A stretch of DNA of 38,575 nt from Actinomycetes bacterium (GTDB taxonomy: Bacteria > Actinomycetota > Actinomycetes > Propionibacteriales > Propionibacteriaceae). Both the position numbers and the translations under genes were made by a program. Numbering within the stretch: the first letter of the stretch is position 1; the number at the start of each line of letters is the position of its first letter. Positions 1 to 8,670 of the stretch are shown here, one piece after another. The stretch is taken from contig JAJZQV010000017.1 in assembly GCA_021803025.1 (NCBI GenBank), forward strand, positions 1 to 38,575. Direction: 5' to 3'. The notes beneath the pieces were generated by a model. That model was not told the DNA's origin and ran no database searches. It was given only the letters and a program-made list of their open reading frames with translations.

Positions 1-1010
1 AGGAAGTTGACGTACCAGACGTTGATGAGCCCCATGAGCGCCGGCACGTTGCGGAACAGCGGCGTCTCCCCGAAGTGCAGGTCGATCTGGTGGAACCCGT
101 CGAGGAACTCGGCGAAGCGCTCCGGGCCGATCGCGACAGCCACGGCGGTGCCGACCGCGGAGTCGACCGAGTAGCGGCCGCCGACCCAGTCCCAGAACCC
201 GAAGGCGTTCTGAGGGTCGATGCCGAAGGCGGCGACCTTGTCGAGCGCCGTGGACACGGCGACGAAGTGCTTCGCGACGGCATCCGTACGGGACGCCTCG
301 CTGCCGTCGATGGCCCCCGCCTCCTGCAGCGTGCGCCAGAGCCACTCGCGGGCGAGGCGCGCGTTGGTGAGCGTCTCGAGCGTCGTGAACGTCTTCGAGG
401 CGACGATGAACAGCGTTGTCTCGGGGTCGAGGTCGACCGTCTTCGCGTACATGTCGGTCGGGTCGATGTTGGAGACGAAGCGGCAGCTGAGGCCGGGCTG
501 CACGTACGGCTTGAGCGCCTCGTAGACCATGACGGGGCCGAGGTCGGACCCTCCGATGCCGATGTTCACGACGGTACGGATCGGCTTGCCCGTGACGCCG
601 ACCCACTCCCCGCTGCGTACCGTGTCGGCGAACGCGTACATCTTGTCCAGCACCTCGTGGACCTCGACGACGACGTCCGTCCCGTCGACGGTGAGGCTGT
701 CGCCCTTCGGCCGGCGCAGCGCCGTGTGCAGTACGGACCGGTTCTCGGTCACGTTGATGCGGTCGCCGCGGAGCATCGCGTCACGCCGCCCCTCGAGGCC
801 GACCTGGTCCGCGAGCGCGAGCAGCGCATCCAGAACCTCCCTCGTGACAAGGTTCTTCGAAAGGTCGACGTGGAGCTCCCCGACTCCGAAACTGAGCGCG
901 TCCACACGGTCGGCGTCGGACAGCCACGCCCTCAGGTCCGGGGTGAACCCGTCAGCGAGACGCGAGAGCTCGGACCAGGCAGGGGTCGTGGTGGGGTCAA
1001 CGATGGTCAT
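1..1010 (-). CDS. pgi: Glucose-6-phosphate isomerase, 3' end beyond the window
   Basis: Catalyses interconversion of glucose 6-phosphate and fructose 6-phosphate in cytosolic glycolysis and gluconeogenesis. Read on the minus strand from ATG at 1010, the frame stays open to the window edge and gives the first ~336 residues of a protein that is normally ~550 aa. Seen: the sugar-phosphate-binding GIGGSDLGP (residues ~151-159), [10 protein letters not shown] (~204-213) and the family signature WVGGRYS (~275-281). The start is fixed because a second ATG 12 nt upstream runs into TGA after four codons. No strong Shine-Dalgarno is visible. It is divergent from the DUF2339 gene, with a small tandem repeat between them. 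ppgK, ~30 kb away, would supply its substrate. Confidence 0.95.
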   Translation of the reverse strand, partial: MTIVDPTTTPAWSELSRLADGFTPDLRAWLSDADRVDALSFGVGELHVDLSKNLVTREVLDALLALADQVGLEGRRDAMLRGDRINVTENRSVLHTALRRPKGDSLTVDGTDVVVEVHEVLDKMYAFADTVRSGEWVGVTGKPIRTVVNIGIGGSDLGPVMVYEALKPYVQPGLSCRFVSNIDPTDMYAKTVDLDPETTLFIVASKTFTTLETLTNARLAREWLWRTLQEAGAIDGSEASRTDAVAKHFVAVSTALDKVAAFGIDPQNAFGFWDWVGGRYSVDSAVGTAVAVAIGPERFAEFLDGFHQIDLHFGETPLFRNVPALMGLINVWYVNF

Positions 1011-1050
1011 GGTCCGAGCATATGGGTCGCCGTCGAGGTCGGCGGTGGCA

Positions 1051-1099
1051 GCAGTAGTACCCGCAGTAGTACCCGCAGTAGTACCCGGAGTCAGTACCC
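1051..1099. repeat. 12-bp tandem repeat between divergent genes
   Basis: Three perfect head-to-tail copies of gcagtagtaccc (1051-1062, 1063-1074, 1075-1086) are followed by a degenerate copy ending in cagtaccc at 1099. The array lies in the 125-bp gap between pgi and the DUF2339 gene, where both promoters should be. Function unknown; replication slippage or iterated binding sites are both possible. Confidence 0.85.
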
Positions 1100-1135
1100 G
1101 GCAGCCCTACCCGGCGCACCACGAGGAGCCGCACG

Positions 1136-2944
1136 ATGACCCAGACGCCCCCGGACGAGCAGCTGCGCCGCCTGCTCGCGCAGCATGACCGGCTCCTCGC
1201 TGAGACCGCGCAGCAGAACCGCGAGCTGCACGAGTGGGCCGTACGGTACGGGCCGCGGCCGACGACGGCAGCCCCACAGGCCGCCCCTTTCGTCCACCCG
1301 CCAGCGCCTTCGTTCGCGCCGCCGGTGGCCTCTGGGCCCGTCGGCGGCGCAACCGCACCGCCCGGAGCCGGCGGTCCCATGCCGACACCCCAAGCGGGTA
1401 CGCCCCAGCCACCCGCGAGGACTCTGTCCACGACCCAGGTCGTCGCGCGAGTGCTGGCCGGCCTCGGAGCGCTGGTGACGCTGGTGGGCATCGCGTTCAT
1501 CCTCGTCCTCGCGGCCCAGTACGGGTACTTCGGTCCGGCTGCCCGGACGGTCAGCGCGGCCGGTCTCGGCGTCGTCCTCGCCGGCGGCGCCTTCCTGCTC
1601 CACCGCCGGGACCCGGACAACGCCGGCGGACCGGCGCTCCTCGCGACCGGCATGGCGGCCGGTTTCCTGTCCCTCGTCGCCGGCACGACGCTCTACCACT
1701 TCGTGTCGGGCGCCGTCGGGCTCGTCCTGGCCGGCCTCCTCGGCGTCGCCGTGAGCGTCGTGGCAGTTCTGTGGCGCAGCGAGTGGCTCGCCTGTCTCGC
1801 GATCGCATCGGCCCTCGTCATCGGTCCCTGGGTGAGCGGGGACGCCCGCCCGGGTGCGGCGTTCATGGTCGCGCTGTCGGCGGTCGCGTCGGTCGCCCAC
1901 CTCCGGATGCGCTGGCCGGTCTTCCACGTCGCTCGCACCCTGCCCACGACCCTCCTGCTCATCGGCCTCGCCGGTACGTACGGGCTGTCGGCAGCCGACG
2001 CGTGGCTGCTCGTTGCCCTGGCCGGGGTCCATGCCGTCATCGCAGCGATGTCGGCCCTGATCGGCCGCCGGACCCCGAGCCTGGAGCAGTGGGCGCTGGT
2101 GTCCGTGTTCGTCGGCCCGGCGGTGCCGGTGCTCATGCTGGCGCTGGGCCCGCTCCCCCGCATCGAGGGCGCATGGGTCGCCGTGGGCGCGTCGGTCCTG
2201 TACCTCGTCGTCGCGCTGTCCCGGGACGGCAGGGACTGGCTCCGGGCGACCGCTGTCGCACTCGCCGGTGTGTTCGCCGTCGCCACGCTCGGGCTCGCCA
2301 CGGACCTGAGCCTCGTCGACGTGCTCCTTCCCGGCGTCGCCGTGGCGTACACGGCCGCAGCGGCCTCGCTGCGGAGCCGCGGGGTCGGGCTCGTCGCGCT
2401 GCTCGCCTCGGTGCTCGGCGTCGGCGGCTGGCTGGGTGCCGGCGTCCCCGCGGCCTTCGGCGTCCGCTTCCGCGACATCCTCGTCGGGAGCCTCATCATC
2501 GTGGCGCTCGCGGCTGTCGGCCGCTGGGCCGCCGGACGTCTCCTGGCCGAGCGGCCGCCCTGGCTCCGATACGTCCCCATAGCCGTCGGCATGCTCGGCG
2601 GGGCCGCTGCGGTGACGTCCATCGGCGCCCTCCTCGGCCGTACGTCCGCGTCTCCCGTCGCGATCCACCAGGCCTCGTCGGTGGTCGTCACGGTCGGGTG
2701 GGCGCTGGCCAGCGTCGTCGTGCTGCGACAGCCGCTGCGCAGCGCCGACCACTCAGGCGGGTGGATCCGGCTGGGGCTGGGACTGGCCGCGGCGGCGACC
2801 GGAAAGCTGTTCCTCGTCGACCTCGCCCTGCTACCGGGCCTGGCGCGAGGCATCGCCTTCCTGCTCGTCGGCCTGCTGCTGCTGGCCCTCGGCATCTCCT
2901 ACGCCAAGGCGTACGAGCGCGCGCGGGCGCCCCAGCAGAGCTGA
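1136..2944 (+). CDS. DUF2339-family polytopic membrane protein
   Basis: A 602-aa integral membrane protein of unknown function. Residues 1-40 are charged and heptad-like, likely a short coiled coil (QLRRLLAQHDRLLAE). Residues ~45-98 are a Pro/Ala/Gly-rich linker. The rest is a run of many hydrophobic helices separated by short Arg-containing loops. The last segment (GKLFLVDLALLPGLARGIAF...) matches what I recall of the DUF2339 C-terminus, where a KLFL(V/F)DL helix is followed by the final membrane span. The ATG at 1136 has a gaggag Shine-Dalgarno 7 nt upstream. The gene is monocistronic and ends facing a perfect 12-bp hairpin. DUF2339 is a by-eye assignment. Confidence 0.8.
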   Translation: MTQTPPDEQLRRLLAQHDRLLAETAQQNRELHEWAVRYGPRPTTAAPQAAPFVHPPAPSFAPPVASGPVGGATAPPGAGGPMPTPQAGTPQPPARTLSTTQVVARVLAGLGALVTLVGIAFILVLAAQYGYFGPAARTVSAAGLGVVLAGGAFLLHRRDPDNAGGPALLATGMAAGFLSLVAGTTLYHFVSGAVGLVLAGLLGVAVSVVAVLWRSEWLACLAIASALVIGPWVSGDARPGAAFMVALSAVASVAHLRMRWPVFHVARTLPTTLLLIGLAGTYGLSAADAWLLVALAGVHAVIAAMSALIGRRTPSLEQWALVSVFVGPAVPVLMLALGPLPRIEGAWVAVGASVLYLVVALSRDGRDWLRATAVALAGVFAVATLGLATDLSLVDVLLPGVAVAYTAAAASLRSRGVGLVALLASVLGVGGWLGAGVPAAFGVRFRDILVGSLIIVALAAVGRWAAGRLLAERPPWLRYVPIAVGMLGGAAAVTSIGALLGRTSASPVAIHQASSVVVTVGWALASVVVLRQPLRSADHSGGWIRLGLGLAAAATGKLFLVDLALLPGLARGIAFLLVGLLLLALGISYAKAYERARAPQQS

Positions 2945-2949
2945 CGCGG

Positions 2950-2978
2950 ACGCTGAGCCCCGGAACGCTGAGCCCGGA
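2950..2978. repeat. Short tandem duplication just after a stop codon
   Basis: acgctgagccccgga (2950-2964) is repeated at 2965-2978 with one C deleted. It starts 5 nt after the TGA of the DUF2339 gene. Confidence 0.6.
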
Positions 2979-2982
2979 CATG

Positions 2983-3016
2983 CGTACGGCTCCTCGTGGG
3001 GGCAAGGAGCCGTACG
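2983..3016. terminator. Bidirectional hairpin terminator
   Basis: A perfect 12-bp stem, cgtacggctcct (2983-2994) and aggagccgtacg (3005-3016), encloses a 10-nt loop. It sits between the convergent DUF2339 gene (+) and the SH3/M15-like gene (-). There is no U tract, as is common in actinomycetes. Confidence 0.8.
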
Positions 3017-3029
3017 GGTCTGGGTGGGT

Positions 3030-3989
3030 TCAGGCGACGAGCACGTGGATGTGGTCGTCGTGGTTGGCGGTGACGCTGCCGCGGTCCGGCATGGGCCGCC
3101 ACCCCTCGGAGGCGCGCTGCGTGGTCCAGATCTGCTGCTGGTAGATGATCTCGACGACTCCGAGCTTGCTGTAGTTGGCCCGCAGCCAGGCGGCGATCTG
3201 CTGGCCGCGGCCACCCGACGTCATGATGTCGAGCGCCTGCCCACTCGCGTGCTCGCTGCCGTCACCCCGGATCCCGCCGTACCTGGTGATGTCGGGGAAC
3301 GTCGTGCAGATCGCACGGTGCACGAGGATCGCGTTGGCGACGAGCCCGGCCTCCACGGCCGAGCCGGAGGCGCAGGCAGGGTACGAGGAGGCGGCGGCGC
3401 CTCTCGTCGAGACGGGCTTCTTCGTGGTCGCGGGTGCAGTCGTCGTCAACAGCGAGCTCTTGATGAACCCGGTCTTGGAGCCTGCCGCGACGGGCTGCCA
3501 ACCGCCGGCCGCGACGCCCGTGGCGGTGACCCGCGCGCCGGCTTCGAGCGTCGTGAGGACCGTACCCGCCGTCGAGGCGGTGGCGCGGACGTTGGCGGCG
3601 CTGAGGAGGTAGAACACCGCTGGGGCTGTCGACGTGTCGGCAGTCGCGGGCGGCGTGTCCGTCGCATCCGGCGTCTGGCTCGCAGCCTCGCGGTCGACGT
3701 AGGCACGGCTCAACGTCTGGACGTCACGGGCCATGGTCCCGGTGCTGGCTGCCGGCGTGGCCACCGCACCCTGTCCGAGTGGGGCCGCACCCTGTCCGAG
3801 TGGGGCCGCACCCGAGAGGACGATCCCGGCGCATACCGCGGCAGCCACCGCAGCCGCGCTCCTCGACCACAGCCGCGGACGTCGCCCGAGGAAGGCGAAC
3901 CGGCCGGAGAGAGCGCGCTTGGCCTCAGGACGTTCGCCGCCGCCAGCGCATACCGCGCCCGCGCTGCGCCGTGCCTGACCTGCCACCAT
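3030..3989 (-). CDS. Secreted SH3-domain protein with an M15-like C-terminal domain
   Basis: A 319-aa exported, probably cell-wall-acting protein. After a basic N-terminus there is a signal anchor (~43-62). A linker contains a duplicated LGQGAAP. A bacterial SH3 domain (~127-182) follows, then a Cys-bounded C-terminal domain (~204-319). The C-terminal domain carries SEHASGQALDIM (H247, D254) and DHIHV (H313, H315), the zinc-ligand pattern of the LAS/M15 D-Ala-D-Ala carboxypeptidase fold. Many actinobacterial proteins with this domain are uncharacterised. ATG at 3989 has a gaggtgga Shine-Dalgarno. A candidate promoter lies ~60-85 nt upstream. The inference is peptidoglycan cleavage or binding; the substrate is unknown. 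Confidence 0.8.
   Translation of the reverse strand: MVAGQARRSAGAVCAGGGERPEAKRALSGRFAFLGRRPRLWSRSAAAVAAAVCAGIVLSGAAPLGQGAAPLGQGAVATPAASTGTMARDVQTLSRAYVDREAASQTPDATDTPPATADTSTAPAVFYLLSAANVRATASTAGTVLTTLEAGARVTATGVAAGGWQPVAAGSKTGFIKSSLLTTTAPATTKKPVSTRGAAASSYPACASGSAVEAGLVANAILVHRAICTTFPDITRYGGIRGDGSEHASGQALDIMTSGGRGQQIAAWLRANYSKLGVVEIIYQQQIWTTQRASEGWRPMPDRGSVTANHDDHIHVLVA
3766..3807. repeat. 21-bp in-frame tandem duplication inside the SH3/M15-like gene
   Basis: A 21-bp unit beginning gcaccctgtccgag occurs at 3766-3786 and again at 3787-3807, plus a six-base partial third copy. On the minus strand it encodes two LGQGAAP heptapeptides in the linker after the signal anchor. The period is the same as that of the intergenic 21-bp family, but the sequence differs. 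Confidence 0.8.
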
Positions 3990-4045
3990 CAGCTTCCACC
4001 TCGAGTCGAACGAATCCCCATGCCTTCACCCTGAGACTTTCTCAG

Positions 4046-4074
4046 TTTAAACTCAGGAACATGGGTGGAGTCAA
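4046..4074 (-). promoter_or_regulatory. Candidate promoter of the SH3/M15-like gene
   Basis: Reading the minus strand, TTGACT (4074-4069) is followed by a 17-nt spacer and TTTAAA (4051-4046), inside the one AT-rich patch of this gap. Just downstream, ctgaga/tctcag (4031-4045) can form a 6-bp hairpin near the expected transcript start. Assigned by pattern only. Confidence 0.4.
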
Positions 4075-4174
4075 GTGCGGCGGATGGCATGTCCTCGCGT
4101 ATTTGACCCTAGAATCCCTATTCGGTCCACCGTGACACGCTGACGAGACACGTCGGCCAGAGGGGAAACGCACC

Positions 4175-5200
4175 ATGAGCAGTCTCAGGTTTCTGCGGGG
4201 CCTCGCCCTCGCCGTGGCCGGGTCCGCTCTCGCCGTCGGCATGTGGACCGTCCCCAGGGAGGCGAACGCAGGCCTTCCCCAGGCGCCAGGACTCCAGCCC
4301 ACGTTGACGGTCGCCGCGCAGGTCCAGGGAGGGAACCTCGCCATCAGCGGCTCGCTCACCGCAGCGGGCGTGCCGATCGACAAGGCAAGCATCGCGATCT
4401 CCCTGGACGGACGCAACATCGGCAAGACCAACACGTCCGCCGACGGGACGTACTCGACCTCGACCAAGCTCCCGAATCCCGGAACCCACGTCGTCACCGC
4501 CACCTTCTCCGGTGACAAGACGTTCGCCGGGACCCAGGCGACGACCCAGTTCACCTACGCCCCGCCCCCGAGCACCGCACCGACCACGAAGGCACCTCCC
4601 ACCACGGCACCGCCGCCCACCACGACCATCTCCGCGACCCTGAGTCCCAACCCCGTGCCGGCCGGAGGAGTGCTGGGCGTCACGGGGACCGTCATGTCTG
4701 GCGGCATCCCCGTCGACTTGTCCGGCCTGGACATCACGTCCGACTTCGGGAATCTCCACACCCTCGGTGTCACCGACTCGACCGGCAGCTTCTCGGTGAG
4801 CCTCACGCTCCCTCCCACCGGACAGCCGCCGTCCCTCACCGTCACGGTCAGCTTCGCAGGGGACGCGCGGTTCCCCGCGGCGAAGGCCTCGTTCCAGAGC
4901 GCGGTCTCCGCCCCGTCCCCATCGACCGCGCCGACGCCGACGATCAGCGCGGACGCCTCCGCCCCGCCGGCCGCGTCGGTGAGCATTCAGCCGTCCGCGG
5001 GGGCGACCGGTGCGGCCGCGGCGCCCCGAGGCGACTCGACCCCTGCCGCGACGTTCGGGATCGTGTTCGGCATCGTGGGGGCCACGTCAGTGGCGGCGCT
5101 CGGGGTCCTGGGGGTGATGGCTCGACGGAGGCACCACCTCCTTCCCGGCGAGAGACGCGGCTTCGGGAGCGACTTCGGTCACCCGGGCAGGTCCGCGTGA
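4175..5200 (+). CDS. Surface-anchored protein with two Ig-like domains
   Basis: A 341-aa predicted type I membrane protein. It has a signal peptide (1-32), a first Ig-like beta domain (~41-128, SADGTYSTST... HVVTATFSGD), a Pro/Thr linker (129-150), a second Ig-like domain (~152-246, DSTGSFSVSL... VTVSFAGD), a Ser/Ala/Pro stalk, a membrane helix (~293-316) and a basic cytoplasmic tail starting RRRHH. The repeated 'Ter-Thr-AxFxGD' strand pattern is that of bacterial Ig-like (Big-type) repeats. There is no catalytic motif, so an adhesin-like or structural role is inferred. The ATG has an agagggg Shine-Dalgarno. The last codons and the TGA lie inside the first copy of a 29-bp direct repeat. Confidence 0.75.
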   Translation: MSSLRFLRGLALAVAGSALAVGMWTVPREANAGLPQAPGLQPTLTVAAQVQGGNLAISGSLTAAGVPIDKASIAISLDGRNIGKTNTSADGTYSTSTKLPNPGTHVVTATFSGDKTFAGTQATTQFTYAPPPSTAPTTKAPPTTAPPPTTTISATLSPNPVPAGGVLGVTGTVMSGGIPVDLSGLDITSDFGNLHTLGVTDSTGSFSVSLTLPPTGQPPSLTVTVSFAGDARFPAAKASFQSAVSAPSPSTAPTPTISADASAPPAASVSIQPSAGATGAAAAPRGDSTPAATFGIVFGIVGATSVAALGVLGVMARRRHHLLPGERRGFGSDFGHPGRSA

Positions 5201-5272
5201 CCGGGGCGCACGATCCCGTCTCCGGCCCGGACGCGGCCACCATCGGGCAGGTCCGCGTGACCGGGGCGCACG
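5184..5272. repeat. 29-bp direct repeat spanning a stop codon
   Basis: Two identical 29-bp copies, 5184-5212 and 5244-5272, have a 60-bp period. Both begin cgggcaggtccgcgtgaccg. Copy 1 contains the TGA (5198-5200) of the Ig-like gene; copy 2 lies in the 96-bp gap before the next gene. It looks like a recent segmental duplication of the gene's 3' end. Confidence 0.9.
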
Positions 5273-5296
5273 GCTGCGTACGGCAAGATGTGACCC

Positions 5297-5944
5297 GTGA
5301 CTGACTGCGGCCCCCTCGACGTGCTCGGGAGGACCCGGCTCATCGCGTCCTTCCAACGGGGCGCCACAGCTCGTACGGTCGCCATCGCGACCGTGCTCGT
5401 CGAGGAAGGCTTCGCGGCTCTCACCGTCGACGTGGGGGACCTCGACCTCGTCGAACGGCTCGGCACGCTCCTGGGGGGCCGGGCGGTACTTGGCGTCCAC
5501 GGGGTCCGTACCGACGAGGCCCTGTACCGTGCCCACGACGCGGGCGCCACGTACGCCCTGGCGCCGATCGGTACGGCCGGGCTCGTGCGGGCCGCCCAGG
5601 ACAACGGCCTCCCCCTCTTCGCCGGAGCGATGACTCCCGCTGAGATCTCCGCCGCCGCCGCGCTCGGTGGGGCCGGCGTCCTCGTCCATCCGGCGGAGGT
5701 CCTCGGGACGAGCTACGCGCCCCACGCCGTCGCCGCGGCCGGTGACAGCCGCCTCGTCGTCGGCGGGTCGAGCCCGTACGGGGTCACCCAGTGGCTCAAC
5801 GCCGGCGCGTTCGCGGTCGTCGCCGACTCCTCGCTGCTGTCCGACGCGCTCGATCACGGCGACCTCGGATTCCTGCGGGACCGCGCCCGCAACTACACCA
5901 GCGAGACGGAGCGGATCGGCCCGTGGAGCCCGCCGGCCCCATGA
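5297..5944 (+). CDS. KDPG-aldolase-fold protein lacking catalytic residues
   Basis: A 215-aa TIM-barrel protein that aligns by eye with 2-keto-3-deoxy-6-phosphogluconate aldolase (Eda). Shared landmarks are the strand before ...HPAE (131-134, Eda FPAE), VVGGSSPYGVTQWLNAGAFAV (Eda PTGGISPANYRDYL...) and overall length. The Eda Schiff-base lysine, three residues before that Pro, is Leu129 here. The catalytic Glu of Eda EVTLR is Thr43, and the Arg is Gly47. Aldolase activity is therefore unlikely; a sugar-acid-binding or regulatory role is inferred. GTG start at 5297 with a weak Shine-Dalgarno. Its TGA overlaps the ATG of the helicase by 4 nt (ATGA), implying coupled translation. Confidence 0.7.
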   Translation: MTDCGPLDVLGRTRLIASFQRGATARTVAIATVLVEEGFAALTVDVGDLDLVERLGTLLGGRAVLGVHGVRTDEALYRAHDAGATYALAPIGTAGLVRAAQDNGLPLFAGAMTPAEISAAAALGGAGVLVHPAEVLGTSYAPHAVAAAGDSRLVVGGSSPYGVTQWLNAGAFAVVADSSLLSDALDHGDLGFLRDRARNYTSETERIGPWSPPAP

Positions 5945-8496
5945 GTGCGGCCGGCCCGGGCCGCGGCCCCTTCGGTGATCTCCTCGACGCGGGGCTCGAG
6001 GACACCGATGCGGTGTACGAGGCGTTCTCCGGGTGGCTTGCCGACCAGGGGCTCGTCGCGTACAGCCACCAGGACGAGTCCATCCTCGAGCTGCTCAGCG
6101 GCGCCAACGTCGTCCTCGCGACACCCACCGGGTCGGGCAAGTCGCTCGTCGCGACCGCCCTGCACCTCGCGACGGTCGCCGCGGGCGGTCGTACGTTCTA
6201 CACGGCCCCGATCAAAGCCCTCGTCAGCGAGAAGTTCTTCGCGCTCGTCGACCTGTTCGGCGCCGAGCGCGTCGGCATGCTCACGGGCGACGCCTCGGTC
6301 AACCCGGAGGCGCCGATCATCTGCTGCACCGCGGAGATCCTGGCCAACCTGGCTCTCCGGCAGGGCCCCGACGCGGACGTCGCGAGCGTCGTCATGGACG
6401 AGTTCCACTACTACGGCGACCCGTCGCGCGGCTGGGCGTGGCAGGTGCCGATCCTCGAGCTGACCCGGGCCCAGTTCCTCCTCATGTCGGCGACCCTGGG
6501 CGACACCTCCCGGCTGAGGGCCGACCTCACCCGACGGACCGGGCGGCCGACGGTGCTCGTGGACGACGCCGTACGGCCCGTGCCGCTGTCGTACGAGTGG
6601 GTGACGACGGCCGCGCACGAGACGATCGCCGACATCGTCGCGGAGCACCGCGCCCCCGTGTACGTCGTGCACGCCACGCAGAAGGAGGCCCTCGAACGCG
6701 CCCAGTCGCTTCTGTCGGCCGACCTCGGCAACCGGAGCCAGCGGGACGAGATCGCCGATGTGGTCGCGCGGTTCCGGTTCTCGGCCGGCTTCGGCCGTAC
6801 CCTCTCCAAGCTCGTCCGGCGCGGCATCGGCGTGCACCACGCGGGCATGCTGCCGCGCTACCGGCGTCTCGTCGAGAGGCTCTCCCAGGCCGGGCTGCTG
6901 AGCGTGATCTGCGGCACGGACACGCTCGGGGTGGGGATCAACGTCCCGATCCGGACTGTGCTGTTCACGACGCTCGCCCGGTACGACGGGCGGCGGGTAC
7001 GGATCGTGTCCGCACGCGACTTCCACCAGATCGCCGGTCGGGCAGGGCGCGCCGGCTTCGACACCCTCGGCTACGTCGAGGTGCAGGCGCCGGAGCACGT
7101 CATCGCCAACGAGAAGGCGCTCGCGAAGGCGGGGGACGACCCGAAGGCCCGCCGCAAGGTGATCCGCAAGCAGCCACCGGCCGGCACCGCCTCGTACACG
7201 CGGGAGACGTTCGACCGCCTCGTCGCCTCGCCGCCGGAGCCGCTCAAGAGCCGGATGCAGGTGACGTACGGGATGGTGCTCGACGTGGTCGCACGCCCCG
7301 GCAACCCCGTCGAGACGTTGCGCCACCTGCTCCTCGACAACCACGAGGACGCCGCGTCACAGCGCCGGCTCGTACGGCGGGCGCTGGCCATCGGGCGCTC
7401 GCTGCTGAGGGCCGGGATCGTGGTGCCCCTGCCGGAGCCGGACGCGACCGGTCGTACCCACCGGCTCACGGTCGACCTGCAGCACGACTTCGCGCTCAAC
7501 CAGCCGCTCAGCGCGTTCGCGCTGGCCGTCGTCGACGTGCTCGACCCCGACTCACCGTCGTACGCGCTCGACCTCGTCAGCGTCATCGAGGCAACGCTCG
7601 AGGACCCGCTCCCCGTCCTGCTGGCACAGCAGTTCGAGGCGCGCGGCGAGGCCGTACGGCAGATGAAGGACGAGGGGATCGAGTACGACGAGCGCATGGA
7701 GCTCCTCGAGGACGTGACGTGGCCGACGCCGCTGGCGGAGCTGCTCGAGCAGACCCTCACGACGTACCGGCAGACCCATCCCTGGCTGCCCGACTCCGTC
7801 CGGCCGAAGTCGGTGGTGCGCGACCTGTACGAGCGGGGGCTGACGTTCACCGAATACGTCGCCCACTACCGGCTCGCGCGCGTCGAGGGCGTCCTGCTGA
7901 GGTACCTCTCGGACGCGTACCGGGCGCTGCGCCGGACCGTGCCGGCGGCCAGCCGCGACGAGATGTTCAGCGACCTCGTCGAGTGGCTCGGGGAGCTCGT
8001 GCGGCAGACCGACTCCTCGCTGGTGGCCGAGTGGGAGTCGCTGCTCGCCGGCCTGGCACCGGGCGAGGTCGCCGAGGTGTCCGAGCGACCCATCACCGCG
8101 AACACGCGAGCGTTCCGTGTGCTCGTACGGAATGCGATGTACAGGCGGGTCGAGCTCGTCGCCCGGGACGATGTCGATGGTCTGGTCGAGGCGGAGGAGC
8201 TGGCGGCGGCCGCCACGGACCCGCCCCAGACCGTCGTCATGGACCGTGCGGCGTGGGACGACGCGCTCGACGCGTACTACGCGGAGCACGACACGGTCCA
8301 GCTCGGCCCGGACTCGCGCGGTCCGGGCCTCCTGGTCGTGTCCGAGCTGGCGGGCCGGCGCTGGGAGGTTCGGCAGGTGATCGACGACCCGGCCGGAAAC
8401 CACGACTGGTCGATCCTTGCCGAGGTCGACCTCGGCGCCAGCGACGAGACGGGCGACCTCGTGCTGAGGACGCTCGCGATGGAGCGCCTCGACTGA
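5941..8496 (+). CDS. DEAD/DEAH-box helicase with DUF3516-type C-terminus
   Basis: An 851-aa SF2 helicase. Walker A ATPTGSGKS (60-68), a motif Ia-like TAPIKALVSEK (88-98), DEFH as motif II (153-156), SAT (183-185) and motif VI QIAGRAGRAG (363-372) are all present. This is the Ski2-like layout, with a long C-terminal region characteristic of actinobacterial DUF3516 helicases. Nucleic-acid unwinding driven by ATP is expected, and RNA is a likely substrate from the Ski2 resemblance. I chose ATG 5941 over upstream starts because it makes the classic ATGA overlap with the preceding gene and begins a natural N-terminus. One nucleotide after its stop begins a 21-bp tandem array. Confidence 0.92.
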   Translation: MSAAGPGRGPFGDLLDAGLEDTDAVYEAFSGWLADQGLVAYSHQDESILELLSGANVVLATPTGSGKSLVATALHLATVAAGGRTFYTAPIKALVSEKFFALVDLFGAERVGMLTGDASVNPEAPIICCTAEILANLALRQGPDADVASVVMDEFHYYGDPSRGWAWQVPILELTRAQFLLMSATLGDTSRLRADLTRRTGRPTVLVDDAVRPVPLSYEWVTTAAHETIADIVAEHRAPVYVVHATQKEALERAQSLLSADLGNRSQRDEIADVVARFRFSAGFGRTLSKLVRRGIGVHHAGMLPRYRRLVERLSQAGLLSVICGTDTLGVGINVPIRTVLFTTLARYDGRRVRIVSARDFHQIAGRAGRAGFDTLGYVEVQAPEHVIANEKALAKAGDDPKARRKVIRKQPPAGTASYTRETFDRLVASPPEPLKSRMQVTYGMVLDVVARPGNPVETLRHLLLDNHEDAASQRRLVRRALAIGRSLLRAGIVVPLPEPDATGRTHRLTVDLQHDFALNQPLSAFALAVVDVLDPDSPSYALDLVSVIEATLEDPLPVLLAQQFEARGEAVRQMKDEGIEYDERMELLEDVTWPTPLAELLEQTLTTYRQTHPWLPDSVRPKSVVRDLYERGLTFTEYVAHYRLARVEGVLLRYLSDAYRALRRTVPAASRDEMFSDLVEWLGELVRQTDSSLVAEWESLLAGLAPGEVAEVSERPITANTRAFRVLVRNAMYRRVELVARDDVDGLVEAEELAAAATDPPQTVVMDRAAWDDALDAYYAEHDTVQLGPDSRGPGLLVVSELAGRRWEVRQVIDDPAGNHDWSILAEVDLGASDETGDLVLRTLAMERLD

Positions 8497-8497
8497 C

Positions 8498-8623
8498 CTC
8501 CGGGAGAGGACCTATCCGCTCCAGGAGAGGACCTATCCGCTCGAGGAGAGGACCTGTGCGCTCGGGGAGAGGACCTATGCGCTCGAGGAGAGGACCTATC
8601 CGCTCGGGGAGAGGACCGTGCGG
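8498..8623 (+). repeat. 21-bp tandem array, six units, 3' of the helicase
   Basis: Six head-to-tail 21-bp units start at 8498, 8519, 8540, 8561, 8582 and 8603. Each begins ctc(c/g)(g/a)ggagaggacc, and the first five end tat/tgt plus (c/g)cg; unit 6 diverges in its last six bases. The array begins one nucleotide after the helicase TGA. The same unit recurs in inverse orientation at 8739-8801 and again at 37634-37697, so this is a dispersed family rather than a single slippage event. There are no spacers, so it is not CRISPR. Confidence 0.95.
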
Positions 8624-8670
8624 TTGCGAGAGAGCATTGGCGCACTGCACCCCAGGCAGCCCCCTGCCAC

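Noticed and set aside
3766-3807. In-gene 21-bp duplication as a member of the intergenic 21-bp family
   Set aside because: Same period but sequence similarity is limited to a few bases (ctcgg, gtgcgg) on the minus strand.
3990-4174. c-di-AMP (ydaO-type) riboswitch upstream of the SH3/M15-like gene
   Set aside because: Expected for cell-wall hydrolases in actinomycetes, but I could not match the conserved core; only a small hairpin and a promoter-like patch are seen.
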